From contig NW_005199926.1 of the NCBI RefSeq assembly GCF_000372725.1, forward strand, positions 349,212 to 413,211: a DNA stretch of 64,000 nucleotides. The letters run 5' to 3'. Below are positions 10,862 to 22,300 of the stretch, in pieces (within the stretch, counting starts at the first letter, position 1; the number at the start of each line of letters is the position of its first letter). Origin of the DNA: Emiliania huxleyi CCMP1516. Its lineage: Eukaryota > Haptophyta > Isochrysidales > Noelaerhabdaceae. Position numbers and translations under genes: made by a program. The notes under the pieces were generated by a model, which worked only from the letters and a program-made list of their open reading frames with translations, had not been told where the DNA came from and made no database searches.

Positions 10862-11574
10862 TCTCACTCTGGACTCCATACCCGAAAGAAAGAGAGGGGA
10901 GCTCGCGGGAGAGGTGACGAGTGAACTACAGGTAGTGGGGAAGGCAGCCTCGATTGCCATACAGACATGGGTGCGAAACAACGACAAGACCAAGGCACGG
11001 GCAGAGGAACGAGAGAAGAATATAGGTAGGGTGGATAAAGCGCCTGTTCACGGCATGGAGGGTGAGCCACACCGAACGTACCGAGCGAAGGGCCGAACGG
11101 AAGGAGGACGGGGAAGATGACTCAGAGGAGGACGAACCAGTGGAAATTCAGTTGTCAGATGTCACGATGCATCCGAAGGGGACTCCTGCGCCGGCATCAT
11201 CCGTAGAGGCACGAGTGTTCGAAGAGAGAGTGGACCTGAGCAACAACATGACTTGGAGGCAAATGATCGGAGTGGGAGTCAGAAATGTGGTCCTTGCGCG
11301 AGGGGAGCTCGATAGACTCGAGGGGCCAGGATACGCCGCGAGGAGGACGGAGTTGCGCCGAGAGGCGAAAGAAGCCGCGAGAACAAGGGACCGGCAGGCG
11401 GCGGCGTCGCAGGACGAGGCAGAAGAGAACGACGCGACAGAGGAGGAAGTGACAAGGGAGAGAACGACGAGAGTGGGACGGCCGCGAGGTGGCATGAAGG
11501 TTGCAGCGAGAAGCGGCGAGAGACTGCGAAAAGAGATACGAAGAGGCAGACTCCCCAGGGTGGGCGACGGCTAG
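10862..11574 (+). pseudogene. LINE (non-LTR retrotransposon) 3' fragment
   Basis: The segment starting near CCCGAAAGAAAGAGAGG translates to ELQVVGKAASIAIQTWVRNN followed by a Lys/Arg-rich stretch, and an almost identical block lies on the other strand at about 27345-27490, downstream of an RNase H domain. The frame changes between 10914-11120 and 11062-11574, so the copy is broken. The second part is acidic/basic low-complexity (EEDEPVEIQLSD, then RRTELRREAKEAARTRDR). It is probably a 5'-truncated insertion. Confidence 0.6.
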
Positions 11575-11584
11575 CGCATCACAC

Positions 11585-11790
11585 TCTCCTCTCCTTAAAA
11601 TCCCTGTGTGGTGGCGGCGTGCCGTTCTCCCATCCCTCCCTTGGGTTGTGTGTTTTCTTTCTTTCTTTTTACTCGTCTTCTCTTTCTCGTGGTGTACCTG
11701 TGTTAGTGCCAGTGCGCGCCAGTCCCGTGCCTAGTGTCGTGCGAGGGAGTTTGTTTGTAAAATTCTCTTTCTCTCTTGTCTTCTGTGGTG
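11585..11790 (+). repeat. pyrimidine-rich dispersed repeat, LINE 3' tail type
   Basis: Starts CTTAAAATCCCTGTGTGG and carries CATCCCTCCCTTGGG, a CTTT run, then GTGCCAGTGCGCGCCAGTCC. It directly follows the LINE fragment, so it is probably that element's 3' UTR. Related copies lie at 11964, 15532, 15905, 46812 (reverse) and 59630 (reverse). Confidence 0.65.
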
Positions 11791-11963
11791 CCAGTCTGCT
11801 GTGTGCCTTCTCCTACCTCATTCTAGAATGATGTAGAAAGAATGAGGTAGATAGAGTCTTCTTTCGAGCCCCCCTCGCTGACTGCGGCTCCTGTGGTGTA
11901 CCTGCGTCCGCGCCGGTCAAACAAAGAAAGATCTCTGGGTCTCGGATGTGCCGAAGTTATCAC

Positions 11964-12045
11964 ATTAAAATCCCTGTGTGGTGGCGGCGTGCCGTCCTCC
12001 CATCCCTCCCTTGGGCTGTCTGTTTTCTTTCTTTCTTTCTGAAGT
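11964..12045 (+). repeat. second copy of the TTAAAATCCCTGTGTGG repeat
   Basis: Same order of blocks as the copy at 11585: TTAAAATCCCTGTGTGG, GGCGTGCCGTCCTCCCATCC, then CTTTCTTTCTTTCT. It is flanked by the near-repeat GAAGTTATCAC (11951-11961 and 12041-12051), which could be a target duplication. Confidence 0.65.
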
Positions 12046-12049
12046 TATC

Positions 12050-13030
12050 ACGACACAACATGTGTGACTCGCCTAGTGTGGAGACGCCGTGTACCGTGGG
12101 GCCTTGTTGTCCTAGCACGGGAGTACCCGTGTGGACCGGAGGTAACAGCAGCAGCAGCGCTGAAGCAAATTCTTTGTCGTATCTAGATTCCCGGGTACCT
12201 AGGCTGGCGAGTACAGACTGCACCTCACTTTTTCACACCGGGGGTCCGTCCGGGAAAAAAGGCTTTTGCTTTTCGCTTTTCGCTGCGCATGCTCGAGCCC
12301 CCGGCGAGGGCTTGTGCTGTGAATAGCAGGCGTGGACTGTACTCTTGACTTTGCGAGGGCGGCCGGCACGGCCGCACCACCCCTTACATTATACCTGGAG
12401 AGAGAGTACAAGGTGGAGAGAGAGAAAAGTACGTACAAGGTTGAGCGCCACCACGCAGAGGGAGGGAGTCTTTTAGTAGCAGGTTGGGGTAGCGTTCAGT
12501 AGTGTTGATGGCAGTGTGTTCACAAGAGAAGCGAATGCGTACTCTTGTTTAGTAAGGTTCGAAAAAGAACCTGGAGTGTGCGCCCGATATTATTAGCGCC
12601 GCCGATTAAACGTTCATTCGAGTTGATGAGGTCGCGCCGAATTCGCCTTGGGCTCGCCGCGTGAGGAGCTCGTGAGCTCTGCAGGGCAGCCTGTCCCTCA
12701 TTGGGCACGCGGCACCGACGGACGCGGCACGGCCGTGGAGCCCGCATCGCCGAGCCACAGACAGTAGGGTCGCGACGTACCTGCATCAGCCGTCGCGCCG
12801 ACAGGAAGGAGCTCAGGCGTCGCCGAGCAAAGACGCCGCTGCCGTTCCTTTTTCCCGTTCGCGCGGGTTTCCGTGGCGCATCCCAGCATCCTCGCCCGAG
12901 CTCTTTGCGCGCCGCGCGACCACTCTCGGTGTCTCGGGCAGCCTGTGATCCGGAGGCCTCCATGCATGCTGGAACTCGCCGCTCGGTCCTCCGTCGCGGA
13001 TTTGGAGGCCAGAATCGAGGCCGCAGCCCC
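12050..13030. other. intergenic, no gene recognised
   Basis: Mixed sequence with a GAGAGAG stretch near 12400-12430. A 147-codon minus frame at 12520-12963 is Arg/Ala-rich without a domain and is not annotated as a gene. Confidence 0.45.
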
Positions 13031-13059
13031 CCTTAGGGGGGCTGGCCCTGCAGGGCCAG

Positions 13060-13312
13060 CCTTTGAGGGGTGTGTGTGTTGGGGTGTGTGTGTATGTTCG
13101 TCATTATGAAGGAGAGCAGGTCAAAAAAGGGCGACTGGGGCTCGGCTCCTTGTTTTGCTAAACAAAGGAAGGTTGATTGTTTACACACACCCCTTTCTCT
13201 TTCGAAAACACACACCCCTTCAAGGAGCCGCTGAGGAGAGAATCGTTCAAAAACACACACCCCTTCAAGGAGCCGCTAAGAAGAGTCTCTTTCCAAAACA
13301 CAAAGGAGCCGC
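13060..13312. repeat. imperfect tandem and inverted repeats of an ACACACCCCTTCAAGGAGCC unit
   Basis: Units with ACACACCCC recur near 13187, 13210 and 13253, two of them followed by TTCAAGGAGCCGCT and all spaced by Lys/Arg-codon-like filler. At 13060-13095 the reverse complement is seen (CCTTTGAGGGGTGTGTGTG), so the array can fold back. Confidence 0.6.
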
Positions 13313-13484
13313 CAAGGGTGCAGCCTACCGCGCTGGTAGGGGCTATGAGCTAGGGGCTATGAGCTAGGATGTAGGGGGTGGTGGCGCAGAGTGGGATCCC
13401 GTCAGCTCTCAAGCAGGTACCCGGGTACCTACAGTAGGTAGCCCGGGCTCTCGCGCTGCCGACTACGTGTGTGTATATACATAT

Positions 13485-14424
13485 ATGTCGCTCTGTGCTG
13501 TCCTCGGCGTCAGTGCCCTGCCCCCTACGCTGGACTACACGCCAGTGCTTCGCGCGCTCCGGAAGCCGCCTGACACTGTGGCAGTGATGGTGCGGCTGCT
13601 GCAGCGTGACGACGCCCCGCTCTCAGACACGGAGCTACGCGAGTACTCTGAGCAGCTCCGTCTGGCCGGCGCGTCGGCTATTGTGCTCAAGGGCGACGCG
13701 AGAGCGCTAGATGTGCTCCTTGAGGAGCAGGCCGGCTCGGCAGGTGAGTACCCAGGCCCATGCCCAGTGCTCTTTGAAGCAGCAGGGAGCTCCGGCGTTG
13801 CCGGCTGCCGCGCTCAGGCCCTCGTGGCGCGTAGCGGCACTGTCGCCGCGGGTGCGGCGGAAGCCAGCTCGCTGCCACTGGTTCCCTTGGCAGCGACTGC
13901 GGCAGAGCTGCAGGAGGCTCTCGCGACGCCATCGCCGCTGATCCTCTCCTCTGCAGCGGCATGGGCCGAGCTCCCTGCTCCCGGGGCGAGTGATGGTGCC
14001 CGCGCAGACGCTGCCGCCGGCGAGGCCGAGGGGTCGCGGGTCGTGGCGGAGCTTGGGGAGGCGCACCTCGCGCTGCCAGCCGCCCCGCGCGCCTCGCCTC
14101 ACTGCTCGCCCTCGCTGACCGACTCAGGGAGAGGCGGGCTCCGGCGAGCGCGCGAGGGAGCTGCGCGGCGCGGGCTGTGCCGGCGTCGTAATCGACTTCG
14201 ACCCGCGCTCGTCGCTATGCGGGCCCGAGGGCGTGCTCCGCCCCCTGCTCTCCAAGCGGAGCAGCGCCTTTGGCTCGCTCGGGCTCTCGCTCGGGATGGG
14301 CATGAGCGCAACCGTGGCGTCCGACTCGTACTGGATCACAAAGCAGATGAAGGAGGCGAAGGCCAGCCAGCGGCGGGCCGCCCTCTCCTCTGGCAAGCCA
14401 CCTTCCGGATTCGGCGAGTCCTGA
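13485..14424 (+). CDS. TIM-barrel-like (indole-3-glycerol-phosphate-synthase-like?) protein
   Basis: Exons 13485-14060 and 14128-14424 join to 290 residues. Strand/helix alternation and segments such as DTVAVMVRLLQRDD, YSEQLRLAGASAIVLKGDAR and AGCAGVVIDFDPRSSLCGPE recall aldolase-type barrels, most like IGPS-related proteins, but I cannot place catalytic residues with certainty. The C-terminus (LGLSLGMGMSATVASDSYWITKQMKEAKASQR) looks like a short membrane or amphipathic helix. The start at 13485 is an ATG preceded by AT-rich TATATACATAT; the N-terminus LCAVLGVSALPP is weakly hydrophobic. The 67-bp intron starts with GC. Function is an open question. Confidence 0.45.
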
Positions 14425-14555
14425 GAGAGTGCGCGTGGTACATATTAAACGATGAGAAACACTTTCGGGCAGTACCCCCTTGTGGATTCCGGAAGTGCTA
14501 TCTCCTCTATTAAACGATGAAACTTTCGCAGTACCCTTGGATTCCGGCATGCCTG
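14425..14555. repeat. short duplicated block in the convergent spacer
   Basis: ATTAAACGATGA, GCAGTACCC, GGATTCCGG and GCTATCTCCTCT recur in the same order about 60-70 bp apart (from 14445 and from 14511), a small imperfect tandem duplication between two convergent genes. Confidence 0.6.
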
Positions 14556-15416
14556 CTATCTCCTCTCGTGCCCCGCCGGCATGCCCGCCGGTAGCTTCTC
14601 AAAGACGGCGCGGTAGACAGGCCGCTGCAGCTCGGCACAGGACCGCTCGCGCTCGGTGCTCACGCAGGCGAGCGGCTTCGGCTTCGGAGCCGCCCAATCG
14701 CCCGCGTCCTCACGAGCATCGCGGAGCGTCCCTGCCGCCGCCTGCCGGATGGTGTCTCGCGCGTCCTGCGCGAGGTCGAGCACATCCGTCTGGAAGAAAA
14801 GCCAGCCGCCCGGCTCGAGGTGGCGCGCGATCGTCTCGACCAGCTCCGGCTGCACGACGCGCCGCTTCTTGTGCCGCGCCTTGAACCATGGGTCCGGGAA
14901 CTGGATCGAGACCGACTGCAACGGGCCGCAGCGCGACGCGCGCAAGAGCACCGCCTCGAGGTTCACATTCGCGTTGCACGGAAGGAAGGCTGCGTTGGCA
15001 ACGCCGAGGCGCCGTGCATCCTCCGCCGCCGCCTCGGCGAGCGCAGAACGAATCTCGAGGCCGAGTACGTTTGCCGACCCGCTCGACTCCGCGGCGAGGT
15101 CGAGGCAAAAGAGGCCCCGGGCACAGCCGATATCGACGTGCAGAGGTAGGTCGGGCTGCGTGAACGCGCCCTCCTCTGGCCATCGCTCCGGAAGATCGAG
15201 CGGCTGCATGTGCACATCCTTGAGCGGATTCACGTGGTGTCGGATCTTCTTCTTCTTGCCCAGCGAGCGGCCGCCCTGGTGCTGCCCGAAGCGCGACCGT
15301 GTCGCGCCAGCCGTCGGCGATATGCTTGGAGAGTCGGGCGCACAGAGCAGCGGGCACCCGCGCGGCCGGCAAAAGAGCGGACAGAGCAGCGCGAGAGATC
15401 GGGCGGAGGCGCGCAT
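14556..15416 (-). CDS. trmB: tRNA (guanine-N7-)-methyltransferase, TrmB type
   Basis: SAM-dependent methylation of G46 in the variable loop of tRNA. Single exon, 286 residues. The fold reads in order: LHVDIGCARGLFCLDLA (SAM motif I), NVLGLEIRSAL (motif II), an N-rich loop, SVSIQFPDPWFKARHKKRR, the TrmB family hallmark PDPW..KRHxKRR, QPELVETIARHLEPGGWLFFQTDV, and an Arg-rich end. The N-terminal 50 residues contain Arg/Ser-rich sequence and could be an organelle presequence; the bacterial-type sequence without a Trm82 partner also points to an organellar or endosymbiont-derived enzyme, but that is inference. Convergent with the gene at 13485. Confidence 0.88.
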   Translation of the reverse strand: MRASARSLALLCPLFCRPRGCPLLCAPDSPSISPTAGATRSRFGQHQGGRSLGKKKKIRHHVNPLKDVHMQPLDLPERWPEEGAFTQPDLPLHVDIGCARGLFCLDLAAESSGSANVLGLEIRSALAEAAAEDARRLGVANAAFLPCNANVNLEAVLLRASRCGPLQSVSIQFPDPWFKARHKKRRVVQPELVETIARHLEPGGWLFFQTDVLDLAQDARDTIRQAAAGTLRDAREDAGDWAAPKPKPLACVSTERERSCAELQRPVYRAVFEKLPAGMPAGHERR

Positions 15417-15531
15417 CTTGAAGCGTGTGAGGGTCGCGGGGTGTCTCCGCGGTTAGGCGTGTGATGCCACCCTGGGAAAAAGAAGCCCCGCGCGCCGTCG
15501 TGCCGTCCTCCCTCCCTTGCACACCCATCTC

Positions 15532-15640
15532 CTTAAAATCCCTGTGTGGTGGCGGCGTGCCGTCCTCCCATCCCTCCCTTGGGTTATCCTTTTCTTTCTT
15601 TCTTTCTCCCTCCCTTGGCGTGTCTGTTTCTTTGTTTCTT
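15532..15640 (+). repeat. third copy of the TTAAAATCCCTGTGTGG repeat
   Basis: CCTTAAAATCCCTGTGTGG, GGCGTGCCGTCCTCCCATCC and CTTTCTTTCTTTCT in the same order as the copy at 11585. Confidence 0.65.
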
Positions 15641-15904
15641 TTTCGGCGAGGCCCGCATAGTATGTGGGACTCCTGCCGCCGCCCCTCTGCCACCCCTGTC
15701 AGTGTGCCTTTTGGTAGCGAGAGGCTGCCAGTGAGAAGCTGGAGGCAGGTCGCTAGACTGAGATGAGACCGCCAGTGGAGTTGGGGGTCCACCGTGCACC
15801 GCGCTGCGAGCCTGTCGTGTCCCTTGTCAGGAGCAGGAGAGCCCCACCTGTTGCCCCTGATCGTCCTTCCAAAATCCTTCCTGCTCGTGCAGGTGGGGAC
15901 CCTG

Positions 15905-16030
15905 TCCGCTGTCCTCCTCCCCCATCCCTCGTTTGGGTTGTCTGTTTTCTTTCTTTCTTTTCTTTCTTTTGGCGTGCCGTCCTCCCATCCCTCCCTTGGG
16001 TTGGCTGTTTTCTTTCTTTTTTTCCGGCCC
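15905..16030 (+). repeat. two further pyrimidine-rich repeat units
   Basis: CATCCCTCGTTTGGGTTGTC with a CTTT run, followed at once by GGCGTGCCGTCCTCCCATCC with another CTTT run; both lack the first block of the family. Confidence 0.55.
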
Positions 16031-16118
16031 TCCGCGCGCGCTCCGGGGTGGGTTCTGTGGGTAGTCTCGGGAACCGACAGGCAAAATAGAATGCGGCAAA
16101 AAAAGAAATCAATATATA

Positions 16119-16328
16119 TGTTCCCGGGCATTCACACTATATTCCTCTGAGATAATATTATATTTCGCCGCCACCGCGGCGCGCGCGCTTTATCCGCGCG
16201 CTATATTAGTAGAGCCAAACTTGTGTTCTTGTTTTGGATCAAACTTGTTACAGCTCAGCGAACGCGATGCGGCCTCTGCCTAGCCTCCTGCTCCTATGCG
16301 CGAGCTATGGCGTGACCGCTATCGAGTA
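16119..16328 (+). repeat. 5' LTR, contains promoter and start of the ORF
   Basis: Begins TGTTCCCGGG. Contains GATAATATTATA, a GC-rich palindromic block, and CTATATTAG near 16200, a plausible TATA element about 30 bp before the first ATG at 16234. The ORF and its signal peptide begin inside the LTR. Confidence 0.85.
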
Positions 16329-19300
16329 TGACTTCTCTACCGGGAAGAACGGCCTCGACTACTGCATCGCCGAGGCCGACACCACCAGCGACATGACAGC
16401 GTCGACCACCATGGCACCTCCACCATGGACAAGCCTTGCACCATGTATGTCAGCCACCACCTGGGCGCCTGGCGTGTGCGAGCACAACCCCAATCGAGCC
16501 GAAGGATCTGAACAATGGGTCCAGTCGGTCTCGTCGAGCACGTTCGAGCCCGCCATTTGCATCGAAAATTCATTTCTCAAAGATTTGTCGATAAATGGGC
16601 AACTTGGGTCAAAACACCTTGAGGACATGTGTGCCTCCACTCACACTACCTCCCAGGCGATGGAGCACGCGCTACAGTCGGCTCCTGAGGCCTTATCCAC
16701 CCACTGCGGCCAATCTGAATTTTTGGCCCTCCGCAGCCCCGCGATACAGGTGCACTCATGGCCCAATACGATGGCGCTACAATTCATGAGGCACGGGACT
16801 CTTCCTGCGACAACCCAGCCCCATAGGAAGCCTGCGACACACATGCCGCCGCCACCTTTGCTGGATTACTCAATGCTGCCCATTCTTCTGGGTCAATGCG
16901 ACGGGAACGGCTTCCTTTGCCTCCAAAATGTTTCACCGTGGAACGCTACATTTGACCCTACACCTTGGCAGAAAGTCCTTCCCCGGGACCACTCGGACAC
17001 GCCGAGTGCAGGAGAGGCATTGCACCATGAGACCTTGAGCAGTGGGACAGAGGTAGTGCCCTTCAACAATGGGACATGTGGTATCATCTGGCCACTCCAT
17101 GGAACCACCGATGCTGCGAAAGCCCTTTGCCTTGATCACTTTCGGCGACGCGGCAAGCGCGATTGGGTCAAATACGAGCTCCATTGGAACTATATGTTCT
17201 CAAACAAGAATTGCGCTCGGGTACAGTCCACATGGATGGGAATGATCTGGCCATTTTTTCTTTGCTTTGCTCTCGTTGGGTTCCTTTTCCTTGCGTACTC
17301 CCTGCTGACAAGTGCACTGACAATTGGCGACCTGTTTGCTTACCAGACCATGAGCAGCCTTATGATTGTCAAAGCGTGGTACGGATTGCGACACTATGGT
17401 GCAAATACCAAGCTACTGATCATCAACCTGGGTATTCAAATCAAGTGGGTCTTTGACTGGTATTTTTGCCTTGCGCCAGCTGCACTTGCGATATGCGGCA
17501 TCATCCTGCTCGTTGCTTGGGGCTTTGCAATCTACGATTTCGTGCGATCCCTCCTATACTTCGCCAGGTATGCATGCCTCGTCGCCTTTGAGGTCATCAC
17601 CAGCACTACTGTCAAAACTGTTTGCTTCATTTGGACACCTATTACCACCACCATCTCCTTTGGGTGCCCGTATGCAATCGTTTGCGTCAGCATCTATCGC
17701 GACTTCCTTCGGAGGTTTCTCAACTTCGTCAGTCCAGTCGTGAGGGAGCACTATGCCGAGCTAACTCCTTTGTCCGATGTTTGCGAACCGATCGACACTG
17801 GCCACCGAAAGCCGTTGCCCTCCTCGCTTTGCCCCCAATGCCTCCATGGACTTGTCGAGTGCTTCCATTGCACCTACCATGGCATGGCAGAAAATCCATG
17901 GGTGTGCGGGAACGCCCTTCGACCCAATGCCAACGAGAGGCCTATGCCGTGGAAATTCTGGATGTGTCGTAACCTCCATTTGGCGTTTTCTTTGTACGAC
18001 GATGCTCTTGCCGCCATTTATGCTCGGCTTCTCCACCTTCACGTTTGGGCCACTCTCCGTTGCCTGCAGTATCGTAGTGGTGAATACATCGTCATTTACG
18101 TGTGCAATTTTGGTTTGATCATGACACGCAAGGCCCTATACTACTTTATTGGCTTTGCTACCATTTGGCAAATCGTGTACATGCTAACCAATAGCATCGC
18201 AGTTGCTGCCGACCCGCAGGAGACCACCCCTGCCTTTGATGGCCAGCGTGACTCTTTCGTTGGTTGGTATATGCTCTTTACCGGGTACGTCGCGTGGAAG
18301 GCTACCGACGCCTACACTATCGCCGATGGTTCCGAAACGAAGCCTGAACCGCCCGCAGGAGAAGAACCAGTCATATCTGCGCCAAATATCAGCAGGGAAG
18401 GGGCAGTCACCAATCAGGCAACCATCACCGCTGAGACTCGGGCTCGTGACGCTTGGCGCAAACGAACCAAGAAAGTTGAGAATTGGGAAGAACGCAACCG
18501 CAAGCTATATGGGCTACTAATCACCGCCATGCCAACGTGGCTGCGTACTTCCCTTTTCAACTCTCACTCTGGTGACGGAAGGGCTGCGATCGTTTACCTA
18601 CAATCCACATTTGATGCTGGAAAAGGGAAGGGCAATGATCATGCTTACCACCTCGAGCGGCTCACTCGGTCAGTCATCGAGCCCCGTCGGGAGATTGACG
18701 AGAAGGATTTACAGAGTCAATATGATTGGATTATGACTTGCAAAGCCGCCATCGAGCGCACTGAGGAAGATGTGCCCGGAGAAGCTACCTTGATTGCTTT
18801 CTTCGACAACGCTCTTCCACATTCGTACAGCTCCATTCGGCAACTTGTGCGCCGTCAGAAACATGATACGCTGCTCAAGCATTATACCGATTACCAGGAT
18901 ATGGTCCGCGGGGAGCTTGCCTCACGTCGCCCTACGCCGTCCGCCTATAACGCCAATCAGGGCAATGCCAATCAGGGCAATGCCAACCACGGTGGGACTC
19001 GAGGGCGAGGGCGCCAGCTTTGCGTCCGTTGTGGCCTTGTCGATTGCCCTGGCCGCAGGCAGTGTGCCAAGCCTCCGACTCAGTGTCCACTCTGTGGTGG
19101 CGACCATCTTGGTGCTTTCTGCCCCAAGGCTGTCGGCCGCCACCGCCGCGGTGAACTTACCAGTGGCGCCCTCAAGATGCTAATGAAGGAGATGACTGAA
19201 AGCCTTGCTCGGCGCGGGCAACCCACTGCCGCCGCCGCTTCTACCGCGCCAGCCGCCGCCCCTGCCGCGCCACCTGCTGCCGCACCCGCCGCCGCCGCTT

Positions 19301-22300
19301 CTGCCCCTACCTACGCCGCCGCCGCTGGTGCTAATTCCTCCGCGTCGCACGCTAACTTGCCACCTTCTACCGCGCCCCCCGCTGTTGATGCCGACCGCCA
19401 GCGAGCCTTCGCCGCCGCTGCTGCCGTCGCCTCCGCCGAGGCCGACCCTAGCAATTACGCGCAAGTTTTTACTGGGGCCCTGCGTAGCTTTGGCTATGTC
19501 TGCAACGCCGCCTATGGCGCCATCGCTCCTCCCACGATTGCTCCTCCCCCTGGGATAGCTTCTGCAATTTGGTCTTTTGTTGACTCCATGTCTACGCATT
19601 TTATCGTGCCCGACATCGCGATGTTGCACACTGTGACTGACCCGTCACCCGGTATTGGCGTCGACACCGCCAACGGCCCCTCCTATGTCGAGGCCATCGG
19701 CACCGCCCTAATTTGGCTTTATCATGGTGGCACTGTTGGCTGGATATGCTACGAGTTACCCCATGTGCTCGTAATGCCCAATTGCGACGCCGTGCTTTAC
19801 TCGACCCGGACAATGCGCAATCTGTTTGGATTTCGACATGATTTCGATTCGTCCAATCCTGCTATCAGTTGCCCTGGGCGCCCGAAGATCTCCATCATTG
19901 ACGATGGATATGGATTTCGCATACCCATCGCCTTTGTGCGCGCCGGCCGACCGTCTCCGTATGGGCTCATCCGCAGTATGGCTGCCGTCGCCGCCGCCGC
20001 CCTCCATTATGGCCCTGGGCTCGCCCAGTCGACGCTGTACCATCGACTCGGTTTTCCGTATCTCGATCAGTGGCGTCGTACTCTGGATTCGATCACCGGA
20101 CACGGGCTCCCCGCCGAGGCGTCGCTCACCAGCGTTCCCGTCAGCGATGCCATCATTCGCGGCCGCTCTCGCGCTTTGCCATTCCATCGGAACCTTGATG
20201 GTGAGCAGCCTGCGCCTGGCGCCGTATTTTACATGGATGGTGCTGGTCCGCTCATTCCCAGCTTTCCTGATGGCTACGTGTCTTACTGTGTCGCTGTCGA
20301 CGCCGGGTCCGGTTTCGGACGTATTTGGCCGTCGCATCGTGCCCAGCTCGACGCCGCCACTGCAGCCCGCTGCCTCGAGGCCTTTATTGCCCAGGTCGCC
20401 GCTTTGCTTGGTCTATTCAGTGCATTCAAGCCACACGTTGTTCGGTCTGACCAAGGTAGGGCTTTCACGAGCTTCCACTTCAGTGAATTCCTCGCCGCAC
20501 GCCAGATCCTTCAAAGCCTTGCTTGTACGTATACGCCACAGCAGAATTCCCATGCTGAGCGCTTCATCGGCATCGTTTTTGGCACCGCTCGAGTTCTCCT
20601 CGCCGCCGCCAATTTGCCGCCTACGTTTCATCCGTTTGCACTGCAGACCGCTGCATGGTTACAGAATCGCCTCCCACGATCGACGCGCAATTGGCAGTCG
20701 CCCTTTCACCTCCTCAGTCGTACGCTACCATCCGTCGAGAACGTGTACGCCTTTGGTTGCTTGTGCGCTGCTGTCATCCCTGTGCCTCGTCGTGAGGGCG
20801 ACCGCCACCTTGCTGACCGCGGTGGCATGGGCCTCTACCTCGGGCCCTCCGAAGTCAGCCCTGGACACGTCGTGTATTTGTTTGCGTCCAAGATCGTCCA
20901 GGTTGTTGCCAAAATTCGCGTTTGGGAAGATCAGTTTCCTGGGCTCAAGGGACATCGGTACTCTTGGTTTCCCAGCAACGAATCACTTCCGCCTGACAGC
21001 GGAATTGCCGAGTCTACCTCTGCTCCTCCCGTACGCGCCGACCCCGCCGATGCCGTCGCTGATGGACCCCAGGGCCGCGACCAGCGCAATGTTCGTCCCT
21101 CAACCGCCGGTGCTCGCCGTGACGCCCCCGCCCAGTCTGCTCCGCCGCCTACGCCGCATGAGGCGCCACCTAACACGCCTGCCGCCGCCAGTTCAGGAGG
21201 GGCTGAGGCATCCACCATCGAGGTCCCCGCCGACGTTTCCCGCGCCTCGCCGCGCGCTACGGAACCGATCCCTATGCCTGACCTTGAGCCTCGACAGCCT
21301 TTGCGCCGCTCTGCACGCCTTAAGGAGCTTGGTCACTTTGCTTGCTCGTTCCTGAGTTACTACGTCGTTCCTACTGCGTGCCTCGCCGTCAACATGTCTG
21401 CCGCCCTCATCTCCAATGCCGTCTACTGCGAATCATGTGCCGCCGATTTCTTAGCCTTCGCCGATTGCCTTGGATCCGTCGACACCGCTTTCGACACTTA
21501 CGATCCTATTGGCAACGAATTCTCACTCATCGCCGCCGCTCGGATTGCCTGCACTGCATACGCAGTTACCCTCACCGCCGATCAGGGTGCACTACGAGTG
21601 CCTAAAAGCTACCGGCAGGCCATGTCTAGCCCTCAAGTCGAGCAATGGCGCGAAGCTATTAACAAGGAACTTTCTGGTCTCATTGCCCTCAACACCTGGG
21701 ACCTTGTACCGATTGCTTCGATTCCTGCCGCCGCCAATATTATGCACTGCCACTTTGTATTTGCAATCAAGCGCAAGGCTGACGGTTCAATCGACAAGTT
21801 CAAGGCACGCCTTGTCGCCGACGGCAACACTCAGAAGCATGGTGTCGACTTCAATCGCGTCTTCGCTACCGTCGTCAAGGCCCTTACTATCCGCCTCGTA
21901 CTCGCCATCGCCGCCGCCCGTGATTACAATTTGACTTCTCTCGATATTCGGCAGGCTTATTTACAGGCGACCATTGACGAGGATCTGTACATGCGCGTTC
22001 CTCCAGGAGTCAACAGTGGCAACAACTCCCTCGTTTGCAAACTGCGGCGCAGCCTTTATGGACTCAAACAGGCAGGGCGAGAGTGGGGACTACTCCTCAC
22101 CTCCTTCCTCGTTTCCTGGGGATTCGTTCGCTCGACCATCGACGTGTGCCTGTATATCTACCGATCTGGCAATCTTGTCTTATGGGTGCTAGTTTACGTC
22201 GACGACATACTCATCGCCGACAACTGCCCCACGCTGCGCGCCCGTTTTGTTGCCGACATCTCCAAGCGGTTTCCTACCGAGGACAAGGGCGAGCTCGAAT

